This document shows positions 44,828 through 53,624 of a stretch of 64,000 bases of DNA, piece after piece (position 1 is the stretch's first letter; each line of letters opens with the position of its first letter). Made by a program: the position numbers and the translations under genes. The stretch comes from Corynebacterium phocae (GTDB lineage Bacteria; Actinomycetota; Actinomycetes; Mycobacteriales; Mycobacteriaceae), in assembly GCF_008693075.1 (NCBI RefSeq), contig NZ_VXKJ01000030.1, positions 124,001 to 188,000 of the forward strand, given 5' to 3'. The notes under the pieces were generated by a model. It did no database searches and was not told where the DNA came from. It saw only the letters and a list, made by a program, of their open reading frames with translations.

Positions 44828-45759
44828 GAGCGAGCCTCCTTCAGGCGCGGGTCAATGCTGCGGTAGGCCACGTCCACAACCAGGTTCACGCACAGGGTAA
44901 AGGCCACGAATAGCATGATGAGGGTCTGCACGGTGGTCAGGTCGCGGTTGGAGACGGCATCGAGCAGCATGGTGCCAATCCCCGGGATTACGAAGACTTT
45001 TTCGATGACCACCGCGCCCGCGGCCATGCTGGTTAGCTGCAGCCCGGCCACGGTGAGCACGGGTAGCGCGGCGTTGCGCAGGCCGTGGCGGTTTATGGCT
45101 TGACTTCTCGATGCCCCCAGCGAGCGCGCCGTCCGAATATAGTCCTGGTCCGCAGTCTCTAGCACCGCGGAGCGCACGTAACGTGTGAGGATAGCGCCCT
45201 GCACTGAGGCCAGCGCCATTACCGGTAACACCAGGTGCCGGCTAAAAGCCGCAAAACCTTGGTTGGGCGGGATCCAGCCGTTGGCGGGCAGTAGCTGGTA
45301 GTGGATGGCAAACACCGTCACCAGCAAGATGCCCAGCAAAAAGCTGGGGATGGCTATTCCCGCTTGGGCAAGCGCCGTTATTACCGTGGCGGTGGGATGG
45401 CCGTTGCGCCGTGCTAGCCACACGCCAACGGGGATTGCGCAGGCTAGCGCTACCACCATGGCCGAAAGCGCCAGGATGAGCGAGACTTGGGCGCGGTCTA
45501 TGACCTGGGCGGTGATATCTGTCTGGGAAGTCAAGCTGGTGCCCAGGTTCCCGGTGAGTAGGCCAGATACCCATTCCCAGTATTGGGTCCACAGGGGTTT
45601 ATCTAGTCCCAGCGTGGCGCTTAGCTGGTCTACTTTTTCAGTGGTGGCGTTGACGCCCAACGCCACGCGGGCCGGGTTGCCGGGAACCGCGCGCATGAGC
45701 AAGAAGATGAGCACCGAGGCCGCAGCCAGGGTGGCTACAAAGCGGGCGAGGATTCTCAT
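44824..45759 (-). CDS. Oligopeptide ABC importer permease (DppB/OppB-like)
   Basis: 311 aa. Seen: N-terminal FLLMRAVPGNPARVALG, a hallmark of OppB/DppB, six membrane helices, and the EAA loop DYIRTARSLGASRSQAI. Start overlaps the SBP stop (ATGA). Confidence 0.93.
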   Translation of the reverse strand: MRILARFVATLAAASVLIFLLMRAVPGNPARVALGVNATTEKVDQLSATLGLDKPLWTQYWEWVSGLLTGNLGTSLTSQTDITAQVIDRAQVSLILALSAMVVALACAIPVGVWLARRNGHPTATVITALAQAGIAIPSFLLGILLVTVFAIHYQLLPANGWIPPNQGFAAFSRHLVLPVMALASVQGAILTRYVRSAVLETADQDYIRTARSLGASRSQAINRHGLRNAALPVLTVAGLQLTSMAAGAVVIEKVFVIPGIGTMLLDAVSNRDLTTVQTLIMLFVAFTLCVNLVVDVAYRSIDPRLKEARS

Positions 45760-47273
45760 TTTTCCTCCACGGTTTTGAGCACTAGGCCGTCGGTGACCTG
45801 CGTGGGGTTGACCCCGGAGATACCCGGCGCGGTTAATACGATGTTGGGGAAGTTCAGCACTGTCAGCGCCGGCATGTCCTCCATGATGGCGTCCACGGAT
45901 TGCTGCATGAGCTGGGTGGACTTTGTGGGGTTGGTGGCGGTGTCGGCGTGGGCAAAGAGCTGTTGGGTGCGGGCGGAGTCATAGCCAATGTAGTAGTCCG
46001 GGGATCCAAAGATTTTGGTGATATCGCGGGGCTCCACGTGGGCAATCATGGACATTTGATAGTCTTTGGCGCCAAAGACTTGGCTTAACCAGACCGCTGG
46101 GAATTCTGCGGTTTCTAGGGTGACTTGAAAGCCAATGTCTTTGAGCTGGGAGTAGACCAGCTCGGAGAGCATTTGGGTATAGGGCAGGGAGGGAACGGTG
46201 ATACGCAGTGGGGTTCCTACCGCGCCGGCTTCTTCCATAAGCTGGCGGGCTCGCTCCGGGTTGAAGGGGTAGTAGTTTTTGTCCGTGAACCACGGGTCCG
46301 CCGGTGCTACGGGAGCCCCGCCGGTGTCTTGGCCCAGGCCGTTGAAGAGCACCTGGTTGGCGGCCTCGCGGTCGATCCCGTAGGCCACCGCTTGGCGCAC
46401 CCGGGGGTCGTTAAAGGGGGCGGCTTGGTTGTTCATGGAAATGAGTAGCTCGCCGTTGGTGCTGCCTTGAAGCACGCGGAAGCGCTTCGGGATGGTGGAT
46501 AAAAGCTCGGGGTTTTGCACGCCCAAGACCACGTCCACGCTGCCGGATTGCAGGGCGTTGACCGAGGAGATGGTGTCCGGGAAGTATTTGATGGTGATGT
46601 CCTCGTGGGCTTTTTCTCCCCAGTAGTCCGGGTTGACGCGCAGTGCCACGAAGTCCGCTGGGGTGAAATTTGCTACGGTGAACGGCCCGGTGCCCACCGG
46701 GTTGGAGGCTAGTTTGTCCATTGCGCTGGGAGTCATCATGGCGCCTACGGCGGTGGACATGGACCACAACCACCGCTGTGAGGGCTCCTGGAGGGTGACT
46801 TCGAGGGTGTGATTGTCTATGGCACGGGCGCTGTCAACGACGTCTAGCTGTGAGGAGATTCCGTTGGCCCAGTCATTGCGTACGTAGTTGATGGAAAAAG
46901 CGGCGGTTTCTGCAGTGAAGGCGTCTCCGTTGGAGAAGGTGATTGCCTCCCGGAGGTGGAAGGTGTACTTCTTGCCGTCGGGGGAGACGTCCCAGCTGTG
47001 TGCCAGGAGGGGCTCTATCTCTCCGCTGTCCGGGTTGATGGTCACTAGGGTTTCGTAGACGTTGCCCATGAGTGCGGCGGGGATGGCGGCGCCGCCGGTG
47101 GTGGTGAAATCGAGGGAGGTCGCGGCCACGGTGGAGGCAAAGACCACGGCGGGGTCGCTGCCGGCGGTGACTACGGCGGTGTGCCCGGCCGAACACGCCG
47201 AAAGCGCCGAAAGCGCCGTCGCGGCTCCCACCCCGGCACACACTACCGCCGCCGTCCGCCGGGTCCTGAACAT
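45756..47273 (-). CDS. Oligopeptide ABC importer substrate-binding lipoprotein
   Basis: 505 aa from ATG 47273, the start just before a lipoprotein signal (RTAAVVCAG, then LSALSACSAG with lipid Cys about 27). A longer frame from ATG 47516 reads through 15-bp repeats and is rejected. Family-5 extracellular solute-binding blocks: NPDSGEIEPLLAHSWDVSPDG, HLREAITFSNGDAFTAE, NDPRVRQAVAYGIDREA, FNPERARQLMEEAGA. Anchored to the membrane outside the cell; ligand could be a peptide or similar. No RBS is evident at 47273. Confidence 0.85.
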   Translation of the reverse strand: MFRTRRTAAVVCAGVGAATALSALSACSAGHTAVVTAGSDPAVVFASTVAATSLDFTTTGGAAIPAALMGNVYETLVTINPDSGEIEPLLAHSWDVSPDGKKYTFHLREAITFSNGDAFTAETAAFSINYVRNDWANGISSQLDVVDSARAIDNHTLEVTLQEPSQRWLWSMSTAVGAMMTPSAMDKLASNPVGTGPFTVANFTPADFVALRVNPDYWGEKAHEDITIKYFPDTISSVNALQSGSVDVVLGVQNPELLSTIPKRFRVLQGSTNGELLISMNNQAAPFNDPRVRQAVAYGIDREAANQVLFNGLGQDTGGAPVAPADPWFTDKNYYPFNPERARQLMEEAGAVGTPLRITVPSLPYTQMLSELVYSQLKDIGFQVTLETAEFPAVWLSQVFGAKDYQMSMIAHVEPRDITKIFGSPDYYIGYDSARTQQLFAHADTATNPTKSTQLMQQSVDAIMEDMPALTVLNFPNIVLTAPGISGVNPTQVTDGLVLKTVEEK

Positions 47274-47277
47274 CAGC

Positions 47278-47460
47278 GCCTGTGGCACCCGCGCCTGTGG
47301 CACCCGCGCCTGCGCTGCCACCCCGCGCGTAGTTGGGGTCCCCGGTTCCTGGTGCCGCGCGCCTGCGGTCAGGGCTGCGCGGGCGGACGCCGCCAGTCGG
47401 CGCGTGGAAGACCGGCGCGTGGAAGACCGGCGGGTGGTAGACCGGCGGGTGGTAGACCAG
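47278..47460. repeat. 15-bp tandem repeats upstream of the substrate-binding gene
   Basis: GCCTGTGGCACCCGC occurs at 47278-47292 and 47293-47307. CGCGTGGAAGACCGG occurs twice (47401-47415 and 47416-47430), then CGGGTGGTAGACCGG (47431-47445) and CGGGTGGTAGACCAG (47446-47460). The block fills much of the 274 bp between the regulator gene and the SBP start. Confidence 0.92.
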
Positions 47461-47547
47461 CGTGCGGGCGGCTGGCGAACTGTCAGCAGGCGCAGCAAAA
47501 ACTCGGGGGGACGCATGGGTCTAAGGGTAACGCGTTTTCTCAGGATC

Positions 47548-48309
47548 CTAAACGACCTCGTGGAGAATGTTCAGCCGCAGGGGAGAAGAGGTTCCCCGAA
47601 CCGTGGACAAAGAAATCTGGACCCCCTCCGCGCGGTACTTGTAGCGCCCGTATTCTACTGGTTCACCGTTGTGGTCATGTAGGTACAAGCGCACGTACCA
47701 CAGCGGCTCGCCCTCCTTTACCCCCAGGAGTTCGGCGTCTTCTTTGTTCGCACGAATAGTGCGCAGCACCCGGTTGACGTTGTCCACGGGAACGCCTGCC
47801 GACGCTAGCATGCGGTGCAGCGAGGGATCCGTGTCGTCGAAACCCATGATGTGCCGGCCCACATCCAGTGGGAAATAATGCTCCTGGATCATGCGGATTT
47901 CATCATCTAGGCTGCGCAACCGCTTGAGGTAAACAATGGACTCGCCTTCAGGGATGCTCAGGGCGCTAGCTGCTTCCTCAGGCGCGGGGACTCTGCCCAG
48001 AACTAGAATTTTCTGACTGACCTTGAGCCCACATTCGTTATAGCGCGCGGAGGCAGAGTAGGTAGATTCGAAGTTTTCTGCAGTGAAGTTTCCTAGCACT
48101 ACGGAGCGCCGCCCACGGCCGGAGGAGATAGCTCCCTGCGCGCGCAGGGTGGCCATGGCTTGGCGCACGGGGCCACGCGAGGTATCGAACTGTTCGCACA
48201 GCTCGGCTTCACTGGGGAAGAAATCCCCAGGTTTGAGGTTACCGTTGGCGATCTCCCCTTTCAGGTAGTTTGCAATCTTTAAGTACTGTTGCGGCTCGCG
48301 GCGGGACAT
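47548..48309 (-). CDS. GntR/HutC family transcriptional regulator
   Basis: 253 aa. N-terminal winged helix-turn-helix: LKPGDFFPSEAELCEQF, TSRGPVRQAMATLRAQG. C-terminal UTRA ligand domain (about 95-240; SIPEGESIVYLKRLRSLDD, WYVRLYLHDHNGEPVEYGR). It lies between the oxidoreductase (upstream, 88-bp gap) and the peptide importer (downstream), same strand, and probably controls one or both. No operator palindrome could be fixed. Confidence 0.92.
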   Translation of the reverse strand: MSRREPQQYLKIANYLKGEIANGNLKPGDFFPSEAELCEQFDTSRGPVRQAMATLRAQGAISSGRGRRSVVLGNFTAENFESTYSASARYNECGLKVSQKILVLGRVPAPEEAASALSIPEGESIVYLKRLRSLDDEIRMIQEHYFPLDVGRHIMGFDDTDPSLHRMLASAGVPVDNVNRVLRTIRANKEDAELLGVKEGEPLWYVRLYLHDHNGEPVEYGRYKYRAEGVQISLSTVRGTSSPLRLNILHEVV

Positions 48310-48397
48310 GATGACAACTCTTTTCGAGGTTAAATACTCATGGGTCGTAACCTATTTTACCCATATTCACCTGGGATTTCCGAAAGTAATGAGAACC

Positions 48398-49378
48398 TTA
48401 ACTAAACCAAATATTCGAAAGCCTATTCAAATTGCTCAGTAATTGTTGGTGTGAGGTCGACTGTAGTGCGATCATAAGCTCGTCCACTTGAGAAAGCTTA
48501 ATTAATTTAAGGAGATCTTTTTTAACTTTCTCAGGTTCTCCGACGGCGTTGTAGCGCAACATGTCCAGAATTTGCCTGCCCTGAAAGGTGTCCATAACTG
48601 CGCGGACCTGGCCGTCATCTAGGTCACGTCCACGCCCCACAAAGGCTTTCACACGCCGGAAACACACCTTATCCCACTCGCGCTCAGCACTCTTTTCATC
48701 CTCAGCCACCAGCACGTTTATCCCGGCAATGAGATACGGTTCCGGGCACTGCTGGGATGGTTCAAAGTTGTTGCGGTAATGGGAGGCGGCCTCGCGGAGG
48801 TGGGTGGGGGCAAAGTGCGAGGCGAACGCGAAAGGCAGCCCCAGGCGCGCGGCCAGGCCGGCCCCAAACATTGAGGACCCCAGAATGTAGACAGGCACGT
48901 TGGTACCGGCCCCCGGTACGGCCCGCACGCCGGGGATGGGGCTGGAGTCAGATAAGAACCCGCGCAGCTGTTCTACGTCGTGGGCAAACCTGTCAGCGGC
49001 GTGGGCGTCCCGGCGCAGCGCCCGGCCCACAGTGTTCATGTCGGTGCCCGGTGCGCGTCCCACGCCCAAGTCAATCCGCCCTGGGTGGAGCTGCGCCAGG
49101 GTGCCAAATTGTTCCGCAATCACGTAGGGCACGTGGTTGGGCAGCATGACTCCGCCGGAGCCCAGCCGGATGGTGGAAGTATGGGCCGCCACGTGGGCTA
49201 TGAGAACTGCGGGCGCGGAAGAGGAAATGTGTGGCATGTTGTGGTGCTCGGTGTACCAGATGCGCTGGAACCCCCGGGCCTCGGCCTGTTGGGCCAGTTC
49301 CACGGAGCGGCGGAAGGAGTCAGCTGCGGTTTCTCCCGGGTAGATGTGGCAAAAATCGAGGAGGGACAGCCCCGTCAT
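48398..49378 (-). CDS. LLM class flavin-dependent oxidoreductase
   Basis: 326 aa, bacterial luciferase-like fold. Seen: GFQRIWYTEHHNMPHISS, TSTIRLGSGGVMLPNHVPY (FMN loop), AEQFGTLAQLHPGRIDLGVG and GSSMFGAGLAARLGLPFAFA. Start overlaps the stop of the C-S lyase gene by 4 nt (ATGA). LLM enzymes next to sulfur genes often desulfonate or oxidise thio compounds; here substrate is unknown. Confidence 0.9.
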   Translation of the reverse strand: MTGLSLLDFCHIYPGETAADSFRRSVELAQQAEARGFQRIWYTEHHNMPHISSSAPAVLIAHVAAHTSTIRLGSGGVMLPNHVPYVIAEQFGTLAQLHPGRIDLGVGRAPGTDMNTVGRALRRDAHAADRFAHDVEQLRGFLSDSSPIPGVRAVPGAGTNVPVYILGSSMFGAGLAARLGLPFAFASHFAPTHLREAASHYRNNFEPSQQCPEPYLIAGINVLVAEDEKSAEREWDKVCFRRVKAFVGRGRDLDDGQVRAVMDTFQGRQILDMLRYNAVGEPEKVKKDLLKLIKLSQVDELMIALQSTSHQQLLSNLNRLSNIWFS

Positions 49379-50505
49379 AAATTCCTTTCTACCGCACCTG
49401 CCATGCGGTCAATGGCTTCTTCCAATATTTCCCGCGAGGTAGCAAAATTCAACCGCGCGTGGCCGGCCCCGCCGGTGCCAAAGCTGGCGCCCTCATTGAG
49501 GGCTACTCGTGCGTGCTTGAGCAGCCACGCCGCCGGATAGCTGCCGATGCCCGCCTCCGCGGAGTTGAAGTCCAGCCACGCCAGGTAGGTAGCCTGCGGG
49601 GGTTCCACCTTTATGCCCGGGATACGGGAAGGCAGCTGGGCGCAGACAAAGTCCCGGTTGGCGCGCAGTATCTCAAGTTGTTGGTCAAGGTAGGGGTCCC
49701 CGTGGTCGTAGGCTGCGGCGGCCGCCAAAATGCCCATTGTGCCGGTTCCCTCCTTGGCCACTAAAGGTAGACCTTTCCACACCCGGTAGTCAGCTTCGTT
49801 GGACAAAATTAGCTGGGCGCACTTCAACCCGGCGGTGTTGAAGGCTTTGGACGTGGCGGTGACTGTGATGGTGCGGTCAGCGGCGGCATCGGAAAGGCTA
49901 GCCACGGGGAGGTGCCGGCCGTCAAAGACTAGGGGCGCGTGGATTTCATCTGCCAAGATACGCGCGTCATATTTCACCGCCAGGTCCACCAACCCGGTGA
50001 GCATTTCCCGGTCCAAGACGGTGCCCAGTGGGTTATAGGGGTTGGCCAGGAGGATTGAGCCCGCCCCGGCGGCAAAGGCACGCTCGATGGATTCCAGATC
50101 CAGCCCGCACTCCAGGCGCTCGCGGCCGTGGAGCCCGGGTAGCTCCAGCAGTGGGGGATAAGAGGGCGTGGGTACCGCCACCGCGGAGCCGGCGCGGGTG
50201 AAATACTGGATACTAAGGGAAAGCCCGCGCACGACGTCCGGGATCCAGAACACGCGCGCCGGGTCCGGGGTCCAGCCATAGCGGCGGCCGTAGAAACTGG
50301 CCACGGATTCGCGCAGCGTGGTGGCCCCCGGAGCCGGGTTATAGCCAAAGCATTCCTTGGCCACCATGTCTTTGATGGCCGCTAGGACCGGCGGGGCGGT
50401 GGGAAAGTCTGACTCAGCAATCCACAGCGGCAGCACGTCTGGTCCGTACGTGGTCCACTTGGAGGTACAGCGCTTTTGTAGCGTAGCGAGGGTAGGGAAA
50501 TCCAT
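49375..50505 (-). CDS. MalY/PatB family PLP enzyme (cystathionine beta-lyase-like)
   Basis: 376 aa, fold type I aminotransferase. Seen: WIAESDFPTAPPVLAAI at the N-terminus, GYNPAPGATTLRESVASF, NPYNPLGTV, ADEIHAPLVFDG and the PLP-binding Lys in TATSKAFNTAGLKCA. MalY/PatB-type enzymes cleave C-S bonds of cystathionine or cysteine conjugates (AecD in C. glutamicum). Its ATG is 5 nt from the end of the ABC exporter gene. Confidence 0.9.
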   Translation of the reverse strand: MDFPTLATLQKRCTSKWTTYGPDVLPLWIAESDFPTAPPVLAAIKDMVAKECFGYNPAPGATTLRESVASFYGRRYGWTPDPARVFWIPDVVRGLSLSIQYFTRAGSAVAVPTPSYPPLLELPGLHGRERLECGLDLESIERAFAAGAGSILLANPYNPLGTVLDREMLTGLVDLAVKYDARILADEIHAPLVFDGRHLPVASLSDAAADRTITVTATSKAFNTAGLKCAQLILSNEADYRVWKGLPLVAKEGTGTMGILAAAAAYDHGDPYLDQQLEILRANRDFVCAQLPSRIPGIKVEPPQATYLAWLDFNSAEAGIGSYPAAWLLKHARVALNEGASFGTGGAGHARLNFATSREILEEAIDRMAGAVERNL

Positions 50506-50510
50506 GCGCC

Positions 50511-52379
50511 TTAGTGTAGAGCGTTATCTTTGGCCACGAACCCGTATCTTTTGAGTTTTTCCCGATCTGCCTGGGCAGAGGATTGCGTGAGGGCTAAAAG
50601 CTCTGCATAAATTCCGCCGGACCCGGCCAGTTGCGCTGGGGACCCCATTTCCGCCACGCGGCCGTTGTCTAGCGTGATGATGGTGTCCACATCCGCGATG
50701 GTGGACAAACGGTGCGCGATGATCAAGGTGGTGCGGTCTTTCATCAATTCTTCTAAGCCGGCCTGGACCACGCGTTCAGACTTGGTATCCAGCGCGGAGG
50801 TGGCCTCATCCAGGATGAGGATAGGGGCGTCTTTGAGCATGGCCCGGGCCACGGAGACGCGTTGTTTTTGGCCCCCGGAGAGCTTGAGCCCCCGCTCGCC
50901 GATGACGGTGTCATAGCCGTCGGGGAAGGCCGTGATGAACTCGTGGGCGTTGGCGCGGCGCGCGACTGCTTCGATTTCCGCATCCGTGGCGCCGGGCTTG
51001 CCGTAGGCAATGTTTTCGCGGACGGTCCCGGAAAACAGGTACGCGTCTTGGAATACCACGCCCACGGACGCGCGCAGTTCCCAGGCACTGAGGTCGCTGA
51101 TATCACGGCCCAGGACCCGCATGGCACCACGGTCCGGGCGGTAGAGGCCCAACAGGAGGTTGACCAGCGTGGACTTGCCGCCACCGGACTCACCCACCAG
51201 GGCAATTTTTTCCCCTTCCCGGGCATGGAAGGTAATGTCTGCGACCACCGGCTTGCCCTGTTCATAGGAAAACCCCACGCGGTCAAAGGCAAAGACCGGT
51301 TCACCGGCAACGTCTGGGAGCGCGCGGGGGTGGGCTATGGTCAGCTGCGGGGTATCGGACGCGGTAGTGGCCGCCACCAGCTGCGGGTTGGCGGTGGGCT
51401 CAATTTCTTCCTCCATGACCTGGAAATAATCGCGGGATCCGGCAATCGCCCGTTGCGCGGTATCCACCATCCAACTAAGCATGAACACTGGTTGGCGGGA
51501 CATGGAGACCAACTGGATGAGCATGACCATGTCCCCAATGGTGAAGTAGCCCTCCAGCGTGCGCCAGAAAATCACCGCGTAGACGCCAAAGAAGGCCGCC
51601 GCCATGGACAGTTGGCGCAGGGCGTCCATCTGGTGCCACCACCGTGACTGCGGACGGGTTTGGTCCACAGTCCCGCGGTAATGCTTGCCAAATTTCAGCA
51701 GCTCCCGCGCCTCTGCCACGAAGGACTTGGTGACCTTGATTTGTCCCACCACCTCGGAAAAACGCCCGTTGGCCTGGTCGATGTGCTCGTTTTTCACCGT
51801 CTCATACTTCTGCCACCGCGTGGATGTCAGCGCGGTTAGCCACAGGTAGAGCGGGAAGAGGATAACCAGTAGGACGGCCAGCGGCCAGTAGTAGTAGGCC
51901 GTAATAGCTAGTACCGCCGTGATCTGCAGGATCATGGAAAAGAACGTGTTGGCAAAAGACTGCAGGAAGTTGGACACGTTCATAATGGAGCGGTCCAGTC
52001 TGGCGATGATAGTCCCGGTTACCTGTTCGTCGAAGTAGCCCTGCGGCAGGACCAACAGCTTAGCGAAGTACCTGGTGGAAAGTATTTGCCGCAGTCGCGC
52101 TACCATCACGTCGCCGGCGTAACCGCCAATGTTGTGGATGACGCCGTGGGCGGCGTCGGCAGCTAGGAGCCCTACCGCCAACCATAAGACGGTTGCCAAG
52201 GCCCCCTCTGCGGCGCCGTTGTTGATTGCGGCCACGATGGTGTCTGTGGCCTCACGCACCAAAAACGGCGAGACCATAGCCAAAGCCGCGCCTAAGGTTG
52301 CTGTGACAATTACCGCTACATAAAAAGGCCACAGGGCAGAAGCAGAACAAATAATCCGGGTCAGTTGTTTCATTGCCAA
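50511..52379 (-). CDS. ABC exporter, fused permease and ATPase
   Basis: 622 aa. N-terminal membrane domain with about six helices (residues 10-320; GQIKVTKSFVAEARELLKF is a typical coupling-helix region), ATPase with GESGGGKST, LSGGQKQR, ILILDEATSALD and HRLSTIADVD. MsbA/lipid- or drug-exporter class; substrate unknown. ATG 52379 or ATG 52373. First gene of a minus-strand run that continues to the C-S lyase. Confidence 0.93.
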   Translation of the reverse strand: MAMKQLTRIICSASALWPFYVAVIVTATLGAALAMVSPFLVREATDTIVAAINNGAAEGALATVLWLAVGLLAADAAHGVIHNIGGYAGDVMVARLRQILSTRYFAKLLVLPQGYFDEQVTGTIIARLDRSIMNVSNFLQSFANTFFSMILQITAVLAITAYYYWPLAVLLVILFPLYLWLTALTSTRWQKYETVKNEHIDQANGRFSEVVGQIKVTKSFVAEARELLKFGKHYRGTVDQTRPQSRWWHQMDALRQLSMAAAFFGVYAVIFWRTLEGYFTIGDMVMLIQLVSMSRQPVFMLSWMVDTAQRAIAGSRDYFQVMEEEIEPTANPQLVAATTASDTPQLTIAHPRALPDVAGEPVFAFDRVGFSYEQGKPVVADITFHAREGEKIALVGESGGGKSTLVNLLLGLYRPDRGAMRVLGRDISDLSAWELRASVGVVFQDAYLFSGTVRENIAYGKPGATDAEIEAVARRANAHEFITAFPDGYDTVIGERGLKLSGGQKQRVSVARAMLKDAPILILDEATSALDTKSERVVQAGLEELMKDRTTLIIAHRLSTIADVDTIITLDNGRVAEMGSPAQLAGSGGIYAELLALTQSSAQADREKLKRYGFVAKDNALH

Positions 52380-52491
52380 ATCACTATGCCACCTTGTTTC
52401 TGTCCCTGCACCTTGCTATTGCCTAAGTAAAACCCGGAGTGGGTTAAAGTAGGAGGGTAAAAGAATTTCGTCCTTTTGAAAGGTCAGCCCC

Positions 52492-53046
52492 GTGAGTAAA
52501 ATCTCCCGTGTCCTCCTGGTGCCTACCGCTGTGGCTTCTATGCTGGCGCTATCAGCGTGCGCCGTGCTACAACCCGAGGAAGCCGGCCTGGGCGGTGGCG
52601 AAGAAATTGAGGTCACCACCTCAGTTGCGCCACCCTACGAACCCAAGGTGGTTGCCAACAAGGAAATCACCGAACCCAACCGGGACTGGATTAAAGACGA
52701 GGGCCTGGGGGTGTCGTGGAAGCTCCAGGGCGTCTACGCCGACACCTACCGCGGCACCGTGGTCACCGTGTTGGTGCGCAACGATAACCCGCAACCGCTG
52801 CCGCCTACCGCCATTGGCCAGCCCAAACTTGAGCGCACGGACGGCGTGGACGGTTTCATCCCAGTCGAACCGGTGGAATATGACCCGGAGCTCAACACGG
52901 ACCTCACCCCACCTGGCTTGGATGTCCCGCTGGGCTCTCAGGCGGCCACCAACTTGCAGTACCGCTTTGACACCGGCGTGGGGTCTTTGTGGAAAGCCAA
53001 GTTCACCATTGGCAACGTGACCTGGGTGGGAAACCTCAACGTATGA
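52492..53046 (+). CDS. Predicted lipoprotein of unknown function
   Basis: 184 aa, GTG start. Signal peptide and lipobox LALSAC with lipid Cys23, then an acidic low-complexity spacer and a beta-rich domain (VSWKLQGVYADTYRGTVVTV, LVRNDNPQPLPPTAIGQPKL, WKAKFTIGNVTWVGNLNV). I do not recognise a family. Its stop overlaps the idi ATG as ATGA, so translation is coupled. The 112-bp gap upstream also serves the divergent ABC exporter. Confidence 0.85.
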   Translation: MSKISRVLLVPTAVASMLALSACAVLQPEEAGLGGGEEIEVTTSVAPPYEPKVVANKEITEPNRDWIKDEGLGVSWKLQGVYADTYRGTVVTVLVRNDNPQPLPPTAIGQPKLERTDGVDGFIPVEPVEYDPELNTDLTPPGLDVPLGSQAATNLQYRFDTGVGSLWKAKFTIGNVTWVGNLNV

Positions 53047-53624
53047 CGGAGCAGGTGGTACTCATAGGTGCGGACGGCCAGCCGGCCGGAACTGCTGATA
53101 AGGCCGCCGTCCACACCACTGACACCCCCTTGCACCTGGCCTTTTCCGCGTGGGTGCTCCGCGGCCGGGAGGTGCTTATCACCCGCCGCGCGCTGACCAA
53201 GAAAACGTGGCCGGGCGTGTGGACCAACGCCTTTTGCGGGCACCCCGGGCCGGGGGAGGATATGACGGCTGCGGTGCGCCGCCGCGGGGCGTTCGAGCTG
53301 GGGTTCGACCACTTCAAACCGTCCCCGGAGCACCAGGGCCCGGAGCTTAGCGGGACGCTTGGAGAGCCAGAGCTTGTAGTTCCGGATTTTTCCTACCGCG
53401 CGGTGGACTCATCGGGCATTGTTGAAAATGAGATTTGCCCGGTTTACCTCTGCCGGGTGGCCCCGGGCGTAGAGCCCCGGCCCAACCCGGAAGAGGTGGA
53501 CTCCTACCTGTGGGTGCCCGCAGCAGCGTTGCTATCCGCGGTTTCTGCCACTCCCGGCGTCTTTAGCCCCTGGATGGTCTGGGAGTTAGAGCACCCCCAG
53601 CTCCAACAACGGGTCCTGGGCTAG
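53043..53624 (+). CDS. idi: Isopentenyl-diphosphate delta-isomerase
   Basis: Interconverts IPP and DMAPP for isoprenoids. 193 aa, Nudix-type (type 1). Seen: LITRRALTKKTWPGVWTNAF and the catalytic Cys65 in NAFCGHP, Nudix helix AAVRRRGAFELGF, and the acid pair in GIVENEICPVYL (about 127-135). Start ATG 53043 overlaps the lipoprotein stop. 3' end overlaps the convergent carboxylesterase by 4 nt. Confidence 0.94.
   Translation: MTEQVVLIGADGQPAGTADKAAVHTTDTPLHLAFSAWVLRGREVLITRRALTKKTWPGVWTNAFCGHPGPGEDMTAAVRRRGAFELGFDHFKPSPEHQGPELSGTLGEPELVVPDFSYRAVDSSGIVENEICPVYLCRVAPGVEPRPNPEEVDSYLWVPAAALLSAVSATPGVFSPWMVWELEHPQLQQRVLG

Noticed and set aside
47274..47516. Longer N-terminus (ATG 47516) of the substrate-binding protein
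   Set aside because: The added part is encoded by 15-bp repeats and gives an Arg/Thr/Ser-rich segment before an otherwise normal lipoprotein signal; no ribosome site is seen at 47516.
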